A stretch of 64,000 nt of DNA from Mortierella sp. BCC40632 (lineage: Eukaryota > Mortierellomycota > Mortierellomycetes > Mortierellales > Mortierellaceae). The notes beneath the pieces are model-generated. The model made no database searches. It was not told where the DNA came from and saw only the letters and a list, made by a program, of their open reading frames with translations. The stretch's first letter is position 1; the number at the start of each line of letters is the position of its first letter. Position numbers and translations under genes: made by a program. Shown here piece after piece: positions 1 to 12,505 of this stretch. The DNA lies in the NCBI GenBank assembly GCA_011634665.1, contig WAEK01000009.1, positions 1,107,501 to 1,171,500 on the forward strand. Direction: 5' to 3'.

Positions 1-1422
1 CTTGCATCCGTCGAATCCTGCTTGTCCTACCGAACAAACCAGCGTCAACGGCCTGCTCCTCTTCCTCCGACATATGCCCCCCCCCTCTGTCTCCAACTCT
101 TTCTCCACAATACCTAATACTTAGTCTGTCCTGTCTTGCCCGACTCTCTCCTCTCCTCTCTCTCCCCTTTTTGTTTGTTTGTTTTTTGGCCCTGTTTTTT
201 TAGGGTTTGAGGCCCAATTGTCCCATCCTCCCGCCTGTTCTGTCTCTCCCGGTCTTGTTCCAGCTCTCTTATTCTCACTCAAATACTTTCTCGCTCTCAC
301 CCATCTACACACCCACACACACACAGCCCCGCCCCACTTCCCGTCGGCCTGTCTGTCTGCAGTCCAAGGTAAGCCGAGCCCAACATTCCTCTCTTGTCCC
401 GTTCCCCTGGCCAATTCTTTTCCGTCTCTCTCTCCTTTCCAACCGAGACGCGTCTGTTCTACTCTACTCTGCTTGGCACCGTCGCTGTCCTTGGCTCCTC
501 GCCAGAACTGCTCTCCTGCCAAATGCCAAGGCTAAATGTCAAGCAGAGTGCCTAGGAGAATGTCCTGTCTCGACCTACCCCCTTCCTCTCCTTTCTCCCC
601 TATGGATGCCACGTTTCTCGGCTTCTTGCCTTGTGTATGTGAATGTGTGGAGAACAACATGACGAGGTCGCTGTGGAGATGAGGAGATGATCCGAACAGG
701 AGAAAGGGGGTAGACGGACGGCGCCTGCAGCGTCCAAGTTGACCTGTAATCCTGCATTGTTGTGGAGAGAGAAGGCGAGAAAGAAAAGCCAGGGGTCAAG
801 TGGAGAGAGAAAAAGGTCGAGTGGATGATGACGACGGGCTGAGTTACCCCATGGTGGAAAAAGAAAGAAAGAAAAAAAGGAGAGACGCGGATTCTATGCA
901 GCCTTGCAGGATTGTTTGGCGATGAATATGCATTGGTACCTCATCCCATTTGGTCATTGTCCCGTCCATTTGGCGATTCATCGACCATGGATGCGTCTTT
1001 TTTCATTCTCCTCCGATCCGGAGACGATCGATCCCCTTGGACTTTGTGCACCCAACATCTGCATCGACGCACCGTCCCTGTTTTCCTTGTGCCTTGCAGA
1101 AGAAGAGAAGAGGAAGAAGAGAGACCTCTTCTTCTTTCTGTGGTATTCAGTTTAATGGGGAGAAGAGAGAAAGAGGAAAGGGGCGATATTCACTCCACCT
1201 GCACATCCTGCATCCGGTCTCTTGCTCTCTTTCTCTCTTTCTCTCGCGCGCGCTCTCTCTCTTTCTCTCTCTATCTCTCTCGCACTTTCTTGTCGATCTG
1301 TGCCGAGAGTAGGTCTTCGCAGGACATGCGGTCTCGCCCCACCCGGAAGGCGTGCATACCAAACCAACCCCAGGGCAACCATTCCCCCATCTCATCTTAT
1401 TCATCCCATCTCTTTCATCTTG

Positions 1423-1454
<32 letters not shown>

Positions 1455-2148
1455 TTTTTTTTGGGATGGAATGAGAAAAGATAAAAAAAAAAAAAAAAAA
1501 AATAGCAGATCTCTCTTTCTTTCTCTTTCTTTCTCTCACTCCCACTCCCACTCTTGCTTACTCTCTCTCTCTCCCTTGGTCCTGTCCTCATACTCCACAC
1601 ACCCTTCCTTCCTCCCCTCCTGACCAGGCCACTTGTCTTCTCCTCCACAGCACAGTCGCTGCACAGAGAGGGTAAGCGAACGCATCACCCTGCATCCCTC
1701 CCCCCCCCACCCCGCCAATGCGCATCCTTTCTTCACTCACTCACCAACAATGCCTTGTTGCTCCACACACCCGTTCCCCCGTCAGCGCGTGTTCCCGCTT
1801 TTCCCAAGATGGCTGCGGCCCCGACTATAGTGCGGAGGCAAGAGACAAAAGGGAGAGAAGGAGGAGACAGGGACCCCAGGCCAAGAGAGAGAGAGTGTGT
1901 GAGAGAGAGGAAGGGGGATGTGGTTACCATTGGTGATACAGGTGCAAACCCGATGAGTTCCCATCCTGCCCGGTCAGGCAGACAGATAATAGACCGCCGA
2001 CTGGGTCTACTACCATTCTCGTCTCCCCTGCCGAAAAGAGTCCTTTTTTTTTTTTTTTTTTTTTTTTTTTGTGTTGTCGCACAGGGCGTCGCCCCGCCCC
2101 ACCACCCGTTCTTTTAGTCTGTGTGCCTGTGTTTTTCTCTCTCTCTCT

Positions 2149-2187
<39 letters not shown>

Positions 2188-2462
2188 CTCTCCTCTTTTC
2201 TCTCTTTCTCTCTCTCTCTTTCTTTTTTTCTCCCTCTTCCTCTCTCTCTCCTCCTCTCTCTCCTCTGGCCTGGCCTGTGGCCTCCTCTTCCTCCTCTTTT
2301 CATCCCCTGATCGCTACTCCTCCTCCTCCTCATCTCATCGTCTGCATGTCTCTCTAGCTCATCCTCCATCCACTACCACCTCCACCCTAGTCGGCAGCAC
2401 TCTCGCCCTCTCACTAATTCTCTTTGCTCACGCCCCATAGTCTCTGCCGCTGACTGGACACC
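1..2462 (+). promoter_or_regulatory. Pyrimidine-rich leader of the kinesin gene, with candidate 5'UTR introns
   Basis: No gene is supported here. The stretch is strongly CT-rich on the + strand, with CT microsatellites at about 1230-1285, 1424-1446 and 2139-2270 and T runs at 2043-2070 and 2153-2184. Splice-like sites suggest a spliced leader: a donor (aag|gtaagc) at 369, an acceptor (ccacag) ending at 1650, a donor (agg|gtaagc) at 1672, and an acceptor (cccatag) ending at 2440, just before the start codon at 2463. That would give a 21-nt exon at 1651-1671. The open frames here (up to 190 codons) are Ser/Leu/Phe or Arg/Glu runs made by the repeats. The leader structure is inference. Confidence 0.4.
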
Positions 2463-5400
2463 ATGAATACAGCAGTCAAGTAGGTTTTCGCTAGTACACC
2501 GCCTCTCTCTATCCTTCCCAATCGACCTTCACCCCTTCACCCCTCCCCTCCTCCCTTTCCGCGACTCACCACCATCCTTTTTTATTCCTCCTCTCTCTGT
2601 AGAGTCGCACTGCGCGTCCGTCCACTAACGCTTCAGGAACAGATCAATAACTGCTCCGAGTGCATCTCCTACGTCCCCAACGAGCCCCAGATCGGCATTG
2701 TTGGCTCGGACAAGTCTTTCACATTCGACTATGTTTTTGATGAAGAGTCCAAGCAAAGCCAGGTCTATGAGTCCTGCTCAAAGGAGCTCGTTGAGCGCTT
2801 TGTCGAAGGGTAAGTCAAACTTCTTTTTTTTTAAAAAAAGAAAAAAAAACTAGCGACTTGTACCCTTCTCTTGACCATTGTCGCTTACTTTTTCCACGAT
2901 CATGTCTTGTTCAATCGGACCTTGTCTCGGTATACACCCCTATCTTTCTGTCTCTCTCCGCCACAACCTCGTTCTTCTTCTTTGCGCTCGACCTCTGTTT
3001 TCCTTCGCCCCTGAACAGCTTCAATGCCACAATCCTAGCTTATGGGTAAGTCACTCTTTCTCTCTCTACAATGACTCAACAACATTCGCTCGAGTCCCAA
3101 CTTGCTCACTCACTCACGCGCCTTGTCTTTTATTACCCCGCTCTCTCTTGCTTTCTCGCTTTCTCATTCTCTCCTGCAGCCAAACCGGAAGCGGAAAAAC
3201 ATATAGCATGGGAACAGGACTACAGTACAACAACGCAGATCAAGGTGAGCGATCCGTCCCCTCTTTTTCTCTCTTTCTCTCTTAACTTTGCTTTTAGGCA
3301 ACCATTCGTTCATTGCATTTGCCTTCTCCCGCCTCTTTATATGCATGAACACGCTGCGACTCGGCCTTCTCGTTGCCTTTTTGCTATGATCGTCTACTGC
3401 CAGGCCCATTGACGTCGCGATGTGGAGAAAGGGGCGAGTAGGCAATGGAAATGGAAAGAAAGAGTGTGGAAGAAGAGGAGAGTGGTTTGATTAGTGAAAA
3501 AAAAATAAACAAAACAGAGAGGGAGAGAGGTCTTACTGGGAAGACCACACCACCCGTCCTCTCTACCCCGGTCACCAAAAGCTCGGACGCTCGGTCAGAG
3601 CGACCCTCACCCTGCGCGGCGGCCTCTGTGTCCGACCGTAACGGATTCTGAACTGCACCTGTGAACAAACTGATCACTGATCCGCAAATCCCACCCTCGA
3701 CCCTCTTTGTCATTTAGCTATTGTTCCCAGAGCAGCCTATGCCATCTTCTCGCTGCTGGCAGCCGTTGCAGAGAAGGATCCAATGATGGAGTACCAAGTC
3801 TTTGTCTCGTTTCTCGAACTCTACAACGAAGAGTTGATTGACTTGCTCCAGAACCAACCACGTGCAAAGAAGGACACTATCCAAGTACGCGAAGATGGTT
3901 TTGGCGGTATCTCATGGCATGGTGTCAAGGAACATCAAGTCGGATCCCCACAGGAACTTTTGGAGTAAGCCACACCTTCTTAAAATATAGAGATACCTGA
4001 TGGAGAATACCCACGGGATGACCGTTCCTCGATCCCCGACCCCTGAGACGCGTCACGAGAGAGACTCAGAAGGCGCAGTCCGATTAACACCCACACAACC
4101 CCTGTTTTTCTTTTTCTTTTTCTTTTTCTTTCCTTTCTCTCTTGATCTGATCCGATCCAATTAGCTGGCTCCAAAAGGGAACCATGGGAAGAACCACCGC
4201 ATCTACCGACATGAACCAGACCTCTTCACGATCTCATGCCATCTTCTCCGTCATCCTCAAACAACAACGTTCAGAAGAACCAGAGTCAACACCCGAGCCA
4301 GAGGCAGAGGCTGTTGAAGAGCCAGATACACCCACAGTTTCCTCTAAATCGCCACAAGAGAGGTCGATTAAGAAACTCCACTCCAAGTTCAATTTTGTCG
4401 ATCTCGCTGGTTCCGAGAGAGTATGTGATTTATTTATTTGTTTCCTCGGCTTTGCTTTGGAAAGGGTTGCATGATTTTTTTTTTTGCACTACAAGGACAA
4501 ATGCGTGCAGAGCCTAAAACGCGTACACAGACATGCAAGTCTCTTGTGGCTGCATGCTTCTCCGCTCTGTGTAATGAAGCAAAGAAAAAAAAAATACCAG
4601 AGACAACCGTCTAATCAACTGCTCTTTCCTACTGACTAAATAGCTCAAGAGAACGAGAGCAGTGGGTGACCGTGCAAAGGAAGGCATTTCTATCAACTCT
4701 GGATTGTTGGCTCTTGGAAACGTAATCAGCGCACTGGGCGACGAGACCCGGAAGGCTTCACACATCCCTTACCGTGACTCAAAGTTGACACGACTGCTTC
4801 AGGATTCGCTCGGAGGCAACAGTGCCACATTGATGCTTGCCTGTGTCTCTGCTGCAGATGCCGACTATAGCGAAACCATCAGTACTCTCGTCTACGCCAA
4901 CCGTGCTCGCAACATCCGAAACCGTGTTGTCATCAACCAGGACTTTAGAGACTCGAACAATGCCGAGATCGCACAATTGAGGGCTGAGATCAACCGACTC
5001 AAGATGGAGAACAGCTCCTTCAGGGCTATGGGATCTGGACCCGCCAACGAACTCGACCAACGCCGAGCTGCCGAAGAGATGCGATCATTGAGAGGCGAGG
5101 TTACTAGACTGCGTGAGCGTCTTCGTGAGAACGACAAGCAGCTCTGCAATGTCCTTGCCGAACGCGACACGCTCCTGGTCGAGCGTGGGCTGACGGCAGA
5201 CGATGACTTTGAGGCCCATCCTATGCTCGCCAACTATCACCACTCGTTCATGCAGCTCCAGGAACGTCTGTGCAAGGCTGAAGACCAGGCTCTTGAGCTC
5301 CAGACTCTTCTCTCTCAACGCAACAACACTGTCTTTGGTCGCCGTTCTTCCGGCCAGTCCGCTCGCCAAAAGGCCCCCTCGCCCTACCGCCGCAAGCTTG

Positions 5401-8400
5401 AGCCTATGACAGACGATGACCATGATGCTGATGGTGAGCACGATGAGGTTCCCCGTCGCAAGGACTCTCCCACACCCCGCAGCCGTAACTCGTCACAGTC
5501 AAGACGCAACCGTCGCCAGACTTCGCGCGCCGTTAACCGGTTCGACTTTGGCTCGAGCGCAACCGACCTCGGCACCATCCCTGCCACCATGCCCACTAGC
5601 CCTCCTCTGCCCCAGGTCGAGCAGATCCTCGCCCCTGGCGGAGCTTCGTCATGGTTCCAGAACCTCAAGACAGAGGAAAACCAGCCCCTCTCGGCCCATC
5701 TTGACTATTCATCTTCTTCCTCGTCCATGCTTCACCAGCTCCCCAACGACTCTGACTCTTCTCATTCATTCTCCCGTCGCCGCAGGGCCGGTCGTCTGGG
5801 CTCGGCAGGTGTTGGTGAGACGCTTGACAAGGCCAAGGAGGATATCCGCCGCGGTCTTTTGTTGCTCAAGGCTGAGAAGAATGGTCAAGGCTTGGGTATG
5901 GACATGGAGTTGCTCAACTTGCTCGACCCTTCGACTCCTCGTCTCCTTCGCCCCAGTCCCGCCTCGAGCCGTCGTCGCGACTCGATGACCTCGTCCATGT
6001 CCTCTAGCTCTGGTTCTCATCGCTCCCGCTTCCCTCCTGCGATTGAGGAGGTCCTTTCTGGAGGAAGCCCACTCTCGCCCCTGCGCTCTGCATTCCCCTT
6101 CCCCAACGGATCCCCTTCAAACTCTTGGAAGGATACCAATGGTCCCAAGGAGGACAAGGTCTTTGAAGAGGCTGAGAACAAGGCTGCTGAGACCGTTGCT
6201 AACGCATTGAAGGCCATGCACCGTTTCAGTTTCCCACTCTCGGCTTCAGACATTGAGGAGCGTGACATCACCCACCCCAATCAACAATCGCATCTCACCG
6301 CAGCGTTGGAGACGATTGCCGAAAAGTCCGAGAGGACCTCAGTCCATGGTTCGGACACGGCCTCGATCCACGAGACTGCCTCGGTCGCTCCCTCGACTAT
6401 GAATGGTATCGTTGCTCCCCCCGGATCTGTCATCAGCAGCCTCTCGGCCTCGACCAAGAGTTCTCACAAGTCGGTCCTGAACAAGGTCCAGTACGAGAAC
6501 ATGTTGCAAGAGGTCCAGAACGGCATTATGGAGAAGGAGGCCCTTGTCAGACAACTTGAAAAGGTCGAGGTTGAATACGTCCGGATGCGCGATCAATACG
6601 AAGAAGAGATCCAGTTCTTGGAAGAGAAGATTCGCGAGGTAGAGATTGAGCGCGAGCGCTCTCAGGATAACAAGGTACAGTTTTGGGATAGTCTTTTCTT
6701 TTCTTTCTTTTTTGCTTTCTTTCTCGGATAAGATGTAGGTGAAGGAGATGAACTAACAGCCATTTATTCGGTACAAACAATAATAGCTTGTTGGATCTGT
6801 CAAGGTCAAGTATGAGGCCAAGATCAAGCAGCTGATGGCCGAGCTCTCAGACCTCCAGCGCAAGTACTCTGAGGTGTCCAAGATTGCCAACGAAAAGCGT
6901 GATGCTACAGAGTCGCAGCTCAAGGCCCTCCGAATGGCAGTCGATACCCTCAAGACGGAGAAGCAGCGAATGATCAAGCGTATGAAGGAGGATGCTGAGC
7001 GAATCAAGGAAATGAATGCAACCAACGATCGCGAGATCCAGGCCCTTCGTCGTGCGGAACGTGCTGCTCAGGATGGTCGCAAGAAGGCCGAGCGTGAAGT
7101 CGAACTTCATCTTCAGCACCAGCGCACCGCAGCGATGCTTCATCGCAATGCCGCTGCCTCAAACGCCTCCGCGCAGCAGGCCAAGGTCATTGGTTTCCTC
7201 AAGAAGCCTCAGACGCCCAAGGGCATTACCAAGGTTCCCAAGCGCTCTCCCCGTATCGGTGGACCTCCCGAGCCAAAGCCCACTGCTCCTCCAGCCAAGG
7301 CCAAGAAGCAAGGCCCAGTTCGTATGCAGGTGGCCCAGAAGAAGCAAGTCATCGACCGTGCTATCTATGGTTACATTTCTGGACAGCATGCTATCTTTGT
7401 CATGGATGACATGCTCAAGAAGCGAACTCGTCTCCGTGTCGAAAAGTTGGAGCTCGAACAGGAGCGTCACCGTGTTATCCAAGCTCAGGAACAAGATGCC
7501 ATTGCTAATGGCCGTGAGATGCTTGACTTTTCGAGCGAGCCCCAATACATGGATGACCGCATGACGATGATCGATGCCGAGATCGGCTTTATCAACGCCC
7601 GCATCCGTGCTCTCCAGGCCGAGGCTGCTGCTCTTGGCTTTATCACAACAGTCGAGAAGTGCCCCCGTTCGGACGACGATGCCAAGGACGGTGGTTCAAC
7701 CAGTGATGAGGAAGAATTGATGGTCAAGTTGATTCGTCAGGGTATGGCAGACGATGCTATGGGTCTTCCCCCAGGCTCTGGAGCCGCCGTTGCCTTTGAT
7801 TCCTCGATCAAGATCTTGCGCTCAATGGAATTGACCGAGTCTCGCGAGTTTTTGGAGATGCTCTTTGAGGATGTTGTTGGCTTGAGGACTCAGGAGAACA
7901 GTCTCTTGACTCAGGTGACTAGTCAGGAGAAGGTGATTGAAGAGTTGAAGCGTGCGCTGCAAGCCATGCGCCAGGCCGCCGTCTGTGCGACCATGGGTTA
8001 CGAGAAGCGTTGTGATGGACTTGAGCAAAAGCTTCGTCAGTTGGCCAGTCCCACCGAAGATCCCATCCCCCGATCCACTGCAGATGGATCCTCGGAAGAA
8101 GACGAGCATGATGCCGAGGTAGCACGACTTACTCGGGCTGCTTTCCTGGATGTGGAGAAGAAGCCCTCAGTTCTTAGTCCTGAGGAGCCCAAGGATTCGC
8201 GCTCCAACTCGGCAGAGCAAGTTTGGACCGCTCTTCCAGAGAATGCTCTCCCCCAGAGTGGATCGGCTGCAGAGGCCGTTCTGGACAACAAGTCGAAGCG
8301 TACTTCGACCATTTTCGATCAGATGTACGAGAATGTGATGAAGACCACTGAAGAGTCATCGCCCAAGGTGGGTGGTTCTGCTGGCGAGTTCTCGAGGATC

Positions 8401-9813
8401 TTGATGTCCAACAATGAGCGTCGAGTCTCGTGGGCAGGTATGCCTCCAGGCTTGAACATTGAGGAACAACCAGCCCCTCCTGTGACACCTGGCACACCTG
8501 CTACCCCTGGTACACCCCGTACACCCAACAACATTCCACGCCTTGCTCGCTCAGTCAGCACCAGTGCCATTGGAAGCAGGGCTCAGGCTCAGGCTCAAGC
8601 CCACGCCGAGGAAGCCGAGTCGAACCACCGTATGAATGGACCGGCTGGTGACCCAAGACGTAGGAGCAATGGAGGAGCAGGACCTCCACTCAACAGGAGC
8701 TCCTCGAGCATGAACCGACTTGCCTCTGTGGCTCAATCCGTCCGTCCTCAGCATGAGACTATTGCTGCAAGACGTAGCTCGACTCCCGTGGCAGGTCCCA
8801 AGTCTGCGGCTCGCCCTCGTCACAGCTCTGGATCCGCTGCTAGTGGTGAGAATAGCACACCTCAGCCTCGTCCACCACTCACGATCCAAACCGGCTTTGC
8901 CAATGGATACACTCCTCAGCAGACTCTCCGTCACACCAAGAGCAGCCATCAGCCTTTGAACCAGGCTCAGCGTCAGAGCTGGGACAATCGACGTGCCAGC
9001 ACACCCAGTCCTGGTCTTGTGGGCAAGCGCTTGTCACGAACAGATCTGGAGGGAGTCATTTCGGCCGCAAATGTGCCAAGAAACCAGAATGGTCACAGCC
9101 GACCCTTGAGTCGTTTGGGCGCTGCTAACACGATGACGACCACTGCCACTGCCACCAACATGGTCAACGGCATGGTGTCTCCAGGTCCTCAACACTTTGA
9201 TGGTCACAATCCAGAGCAGTACCATACCTTCCACCTCAATAACAGCGCGCGTCGAGTGAGTGGACCTTGGGATGATACGCAGAATGTGTATGAACGTCTG
9301 TCGACCGTGCATACGGCAGCTAGCCAGGCTCGTGTGTTGGCGACACGAAGCAGCAGCTATAATCTTCAGCAGACGTCTATGCCCGCGTCCGGTGGGTCAA
9401 TGACGACCACTGGCAACATTGTCAGTGCTGGGTTCCAACAACTGCAACAAAGCCAACAGATGCAGTACCAACACATGCAACGCAGTCGATCGCAACGACC
9501 TTCCATTGATGGATCGGTGCATGCGGAAATGGCAGCTGCGGCGGCCGTAGCGGCAGCAGCAGCAGCGGTTGCAGGCATCAATAACCATGACCATCGTCAC
9601 CATCAAGAACAAGAGGATGGAGCAGGACCTGAGCTTGCAGGACCTGATCAACCACGTGAATGGTCCTCCAACTCTTCCAACTCTGGAGCGTCGACGTCCT
9701 CGGTGGCGTCCTCGACCATGACCACGGCGACGAACTCTCCAACGACGATGCACGAATCACTCACACAGGCTCCCTCAAGGAGCAAGGGTGATGTCGTTGC
9801 GCCTGTATTTTAA
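2463..9813 (+). CDS. Kinesin-4-like motor protein (chromokinesin/KIF21 type)
   Basis: A plus-end microtubule motor of 1958 aa from eight exons: 2463-2479, 2603-2809, 3019-3045, 3180-3244, 3718-3964, 4165-4420, 4644-6674 and 6787-9813. All phases close. The motor fills about residues 1-360: a VALRVRPL start, P-loop GQTGSGKT near 83-91 (rebuilt across an intron), switch [10 protein letters not shown] at 205-213, switch II DLAGSER at 267-273, then [10 protein letters not shown] and [18 protein letters not shown]. The last motifs resemble kinesin-4, known for chromosome-arm and spindle-midzone work; that subfamily is my inference. An acidic P/E-rich insert of about 35 aa separates switch I from switch II. 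The tail has charged coiled-coil segments around residues 630-760 and 840-900, then a Ser/Pro/Gln-rich low-complexity end with an Ala run near 1865-1885. At 1958 aa it is longer than human KIF4 (about 1230) or KIF21 (about 1670). Confidence 0.9.
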
Positions 9814-10844
9814 AAAATGATTGTTTTTTTCTTTTCTTTTTTATCTTTTCTTTTTCTCTCTCTTTCCTGTTGATTTTTTTTTTTCCCTCCCTACGACACA
9901 AAAAAGTTATCAAGTTGTGATACACTATTCTTTGTAATGTAGCCGAATACCCTACCATCCCCACCCCCTCCCTTTTTACTACTACTATTATTATTATTAC
10001 TATTATTTTTATTTCCTTCTCTTTTTTTTTTACCTCGGCAAACCCTATACCCCCCCCCCTTGTACAGCAACTATTTTTTCTTTAACTAGTCCTAGTCTTG
10101 GGATGCTGTTGTTGTACCATTGTCGCTCTTATTGGTATTGTTTTGATAGTCTCTTGTGTAGTTTTACAGAATTAAAAAAGGAATGGTGAAGATGAAAAAA
10201 ATAACAAAGCGAGCTGGTGTGTGTGTATCTATATGATATCCACGAGACAAGGAAAGTCGTAGTAGAATAATTATGGCGCAAGCCAGGTCTAGAGTGGGAG
10301 CTGATTAAGGGTCGTGCCTGGAGAGATAAATTTCAGAGAAGCCTGGCAAAGTGTGTTTGCTCCTTCTCTTTTCTATCCTCGACAGAATGGTACTAGTCAC
10401 AATTTTTTTTTTCCCTTCTGGAATAGGGCTCTCCGCCAATGGATTATTATGATTTTTTTGCTCCCTCTGGGAGAGAGGGAGTGGGAGAGAAAAGAGAGTG
10501 GAAGGAAGGGTTGGAAGCATAGGATGGAAAAAAAAAACCATCCATCGATCCATCCATTGCAAAGTAGACACACTGCACACCAACTGGATGTCTATATCCT
10601 TTCACTACAGTCAGGATCGATTGCTAGTCTCATCCTTCGACCTCAGTGCACTTTTACTCGGAACCAACCACCATGGGGTTCTTCCAGCACACAACCAACG
10701 ATTCAACTACAAAGGGATGCAAGAGTTACGATGAGCTCATTCTTTTTCAAAGTCAAGCGAATCAGGATCGGGAATGGACTTTGACAGTTCTAGTCACTCG
10801 ACCTTGCGTCCAGGCTACTGTCGTTGCTTCCTGCTACTGTGAAC
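9814..10844. other. Kinesin 3'UTR and uL3 promoter region
   Basis: No gene is supported. The first 200-400 bases after the kinesin stop are T-rich with AT-rich runs, as expected of a 3'UTR. The rest leads into the ribosomal protein gene. Short open frames here are not conserved-looking. Confidence 0.5.
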
Positions 10845-12505
10845 ATGGGTGTTCATCAAGTGAGTCTAGCCAACCCTAGTCTCTTTTGATGTTTGCCCAA
10901 GTTGCATCACACAGAGGGATCGTGCTTTTGCTTCCTGAGAATGGGTAAAGTGAGGGGAAGGCATTCATATGTCCGACCCGAGCTCCTTTCTGGTGGAGGT
11001 AGCATAGCAACGCGCGACAGGATTGCTAAGGGAAAGAAAGAAAACAAAAAAAAACCAGATTGGCGATCGATCCTTTGGCAACAACAAAGCACCGCATTTT
11101 TTTTTTTTTTTTTTTCTTCAGCTTGAGCACGATTTTGTGAATCAGTCAACAGGATCCAATGGCGCTCTTTTATTCCAACCATCTTTATTTTTTTTTCTCG
11201 TTGGCATTCAACAAAGCAACCCTTCAGGATCTGCCACAAAAAAAAAAAACAAGAGCGAGCGCGAGTGATGGGAATCTATTTTTTTTCCTTCAGACTTTAT
11301 GATACCAGGTGCCTAACCCAGTGCTCAACTTCTTGATCCCATAGTCTCACCGCAAGTTTGAGAGACCTCGTCACGGTTCCCTTGGCTTCTTGCCCCGCAA
11401 GCGCGCTGCCCGCCACCGCGGAAAGGCCAAGTCCTTCCCCAAGGATGATGCTTCCAAGCCCGTCCACTTGACCGCCTTCATGGGTTACAAGGCCGGTATG
11501 ACCCACGTCGTCCGTGACTTGGACCGCCCTGGTTCCAAGATGAACAAGAAGGAGATCGTCGAGGCCGTTACCATCATCGAGACTCCCCCCATGGTCGTCG
11601 TCGGTGTTGTCGGCTACGTCGAGACTCCCCGCGGTCTCCGCTCGCTCACCACCGTCTGGGCTGAGCACTTGTCCGAGGAGCTCAAGCGCCGCTTCTACAA
11701 GAACTGGTACCGCTCCAAGAAAAAGGCCTTCACCAAGTACGCCAAGCAGCACGCCAACGGTGCCAAGCCCATTCTCCGTGAGCTTGAGCGCATCAAGAAG
11801 TACTGCTCCGTCGTCCGTGTCATTGTCCACACTCAGGTCCGCAAGGTCAAGATTGGTCAGAAGAAGGCTCACGTTATGGAGGTTCAGTTGAACGGTGGCT
11901 CCGTCGCCGACAAGGTCAACTGGGCCTACGAGCACTTCGAGAAGACCGTCGATGTCTCCTCGGTTCTCGAGCAGGATGAGATGATCGATGTCATCGCTGT
12001 CACCAAGGGTCACGGTTTCGAGGGTGTCACCCACCGTTGGGGCACCAAGAAGCTTCCTCGCAAGACTCACAAGGGTCTTCGCAAGGTTGCTTGTATCGGA
12101 GCCTGGCATCCTTCCCGTGTCATGTTCTCGGTCCCCCGTGCTGGTCAGAACGGTTACCATCACCGTACCGAGGTCAACAAGAAGATCTACCGCATCGGAA
12201 AGGGCGAGGACAAGTCCAACGCCAAGACCGAGTACGATTTGACCGAGAAGGCCATCACCCCCATGGGTGGTTTCCCCCACTACGGTATCGTCAACGAGGA
12301 CTTTGTCATGATCAAGGGCTGCTGCGCTGGTACCAAGAAGCGTGTTGTCACCCTCCGCAAGTCGCTCTTGGTCCACACCAAGCGTGTCGCTTTGGAGAAC
12401 GTCCAGCTCAAGTTCATCGACACCTCCTCCAAGTTCGGCCACGGTCGCTTCCAGACCCGCGAGGAGCGCCAGCAGTTCATGGGTACCTTGAAGAAGGACC
12501 TTTAA
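10845..12505 (+). CDS. RPL3: Cytosolic ribosomal protein uL3 (RPL3)
   Basis: Large-subunit protein uL3, which reaches the peptidyl-transferase centre. The main exon 11345-12505 encodes everything after the initiator Met: [18 protein letters not shown], then [36 protein letters not shown] and the C-terminal FMGTLKKDL. It gives 386 aa, so one Met would make exactly the 387 aa of yeast Rpl3. The exon follows an acceptor (cccatag) and starts in phase 0, so the start codon lies in a separate upstream exon. My best splice candidate is 10845-10859 (MGVHQ before gtgagt), but it would add four unusual residues. Bare ATG|gt candidates exist at about 10183 and 10386. The main exon is certain, the first exon is not. 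A poly(A) signal AATAAA lies at 12622. The G/C-ending codon use fits a highly expressed gene. Confidence 0.93.

Noticed and set aside
912..1484. 190-codon and other long ORFs in the leader
   Set aside because: They are built from CT, T and GA repeats (Ser/Leu/Phe or Arg/Glu runs), overlap in several frames, and contain no domain.
5416..5988. 190-codon second-frame ORF inside the kinesin tail exon
   Set aside because: It is a shadow of a long coding exon with Ser/Arg/Pro-rich content. The main frame is unambiguous and continuous.
11297..12442. 381-codon open frame on the minus strand opposite uL3
   Set aside because: It is antisense to a perfectly conserved ribosomal protein. Strong codon bias in uL3 (C/G third positions) keeps the reverse frame open. 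Its Leu/Val/Gly/Asp-rich composition has no domain.
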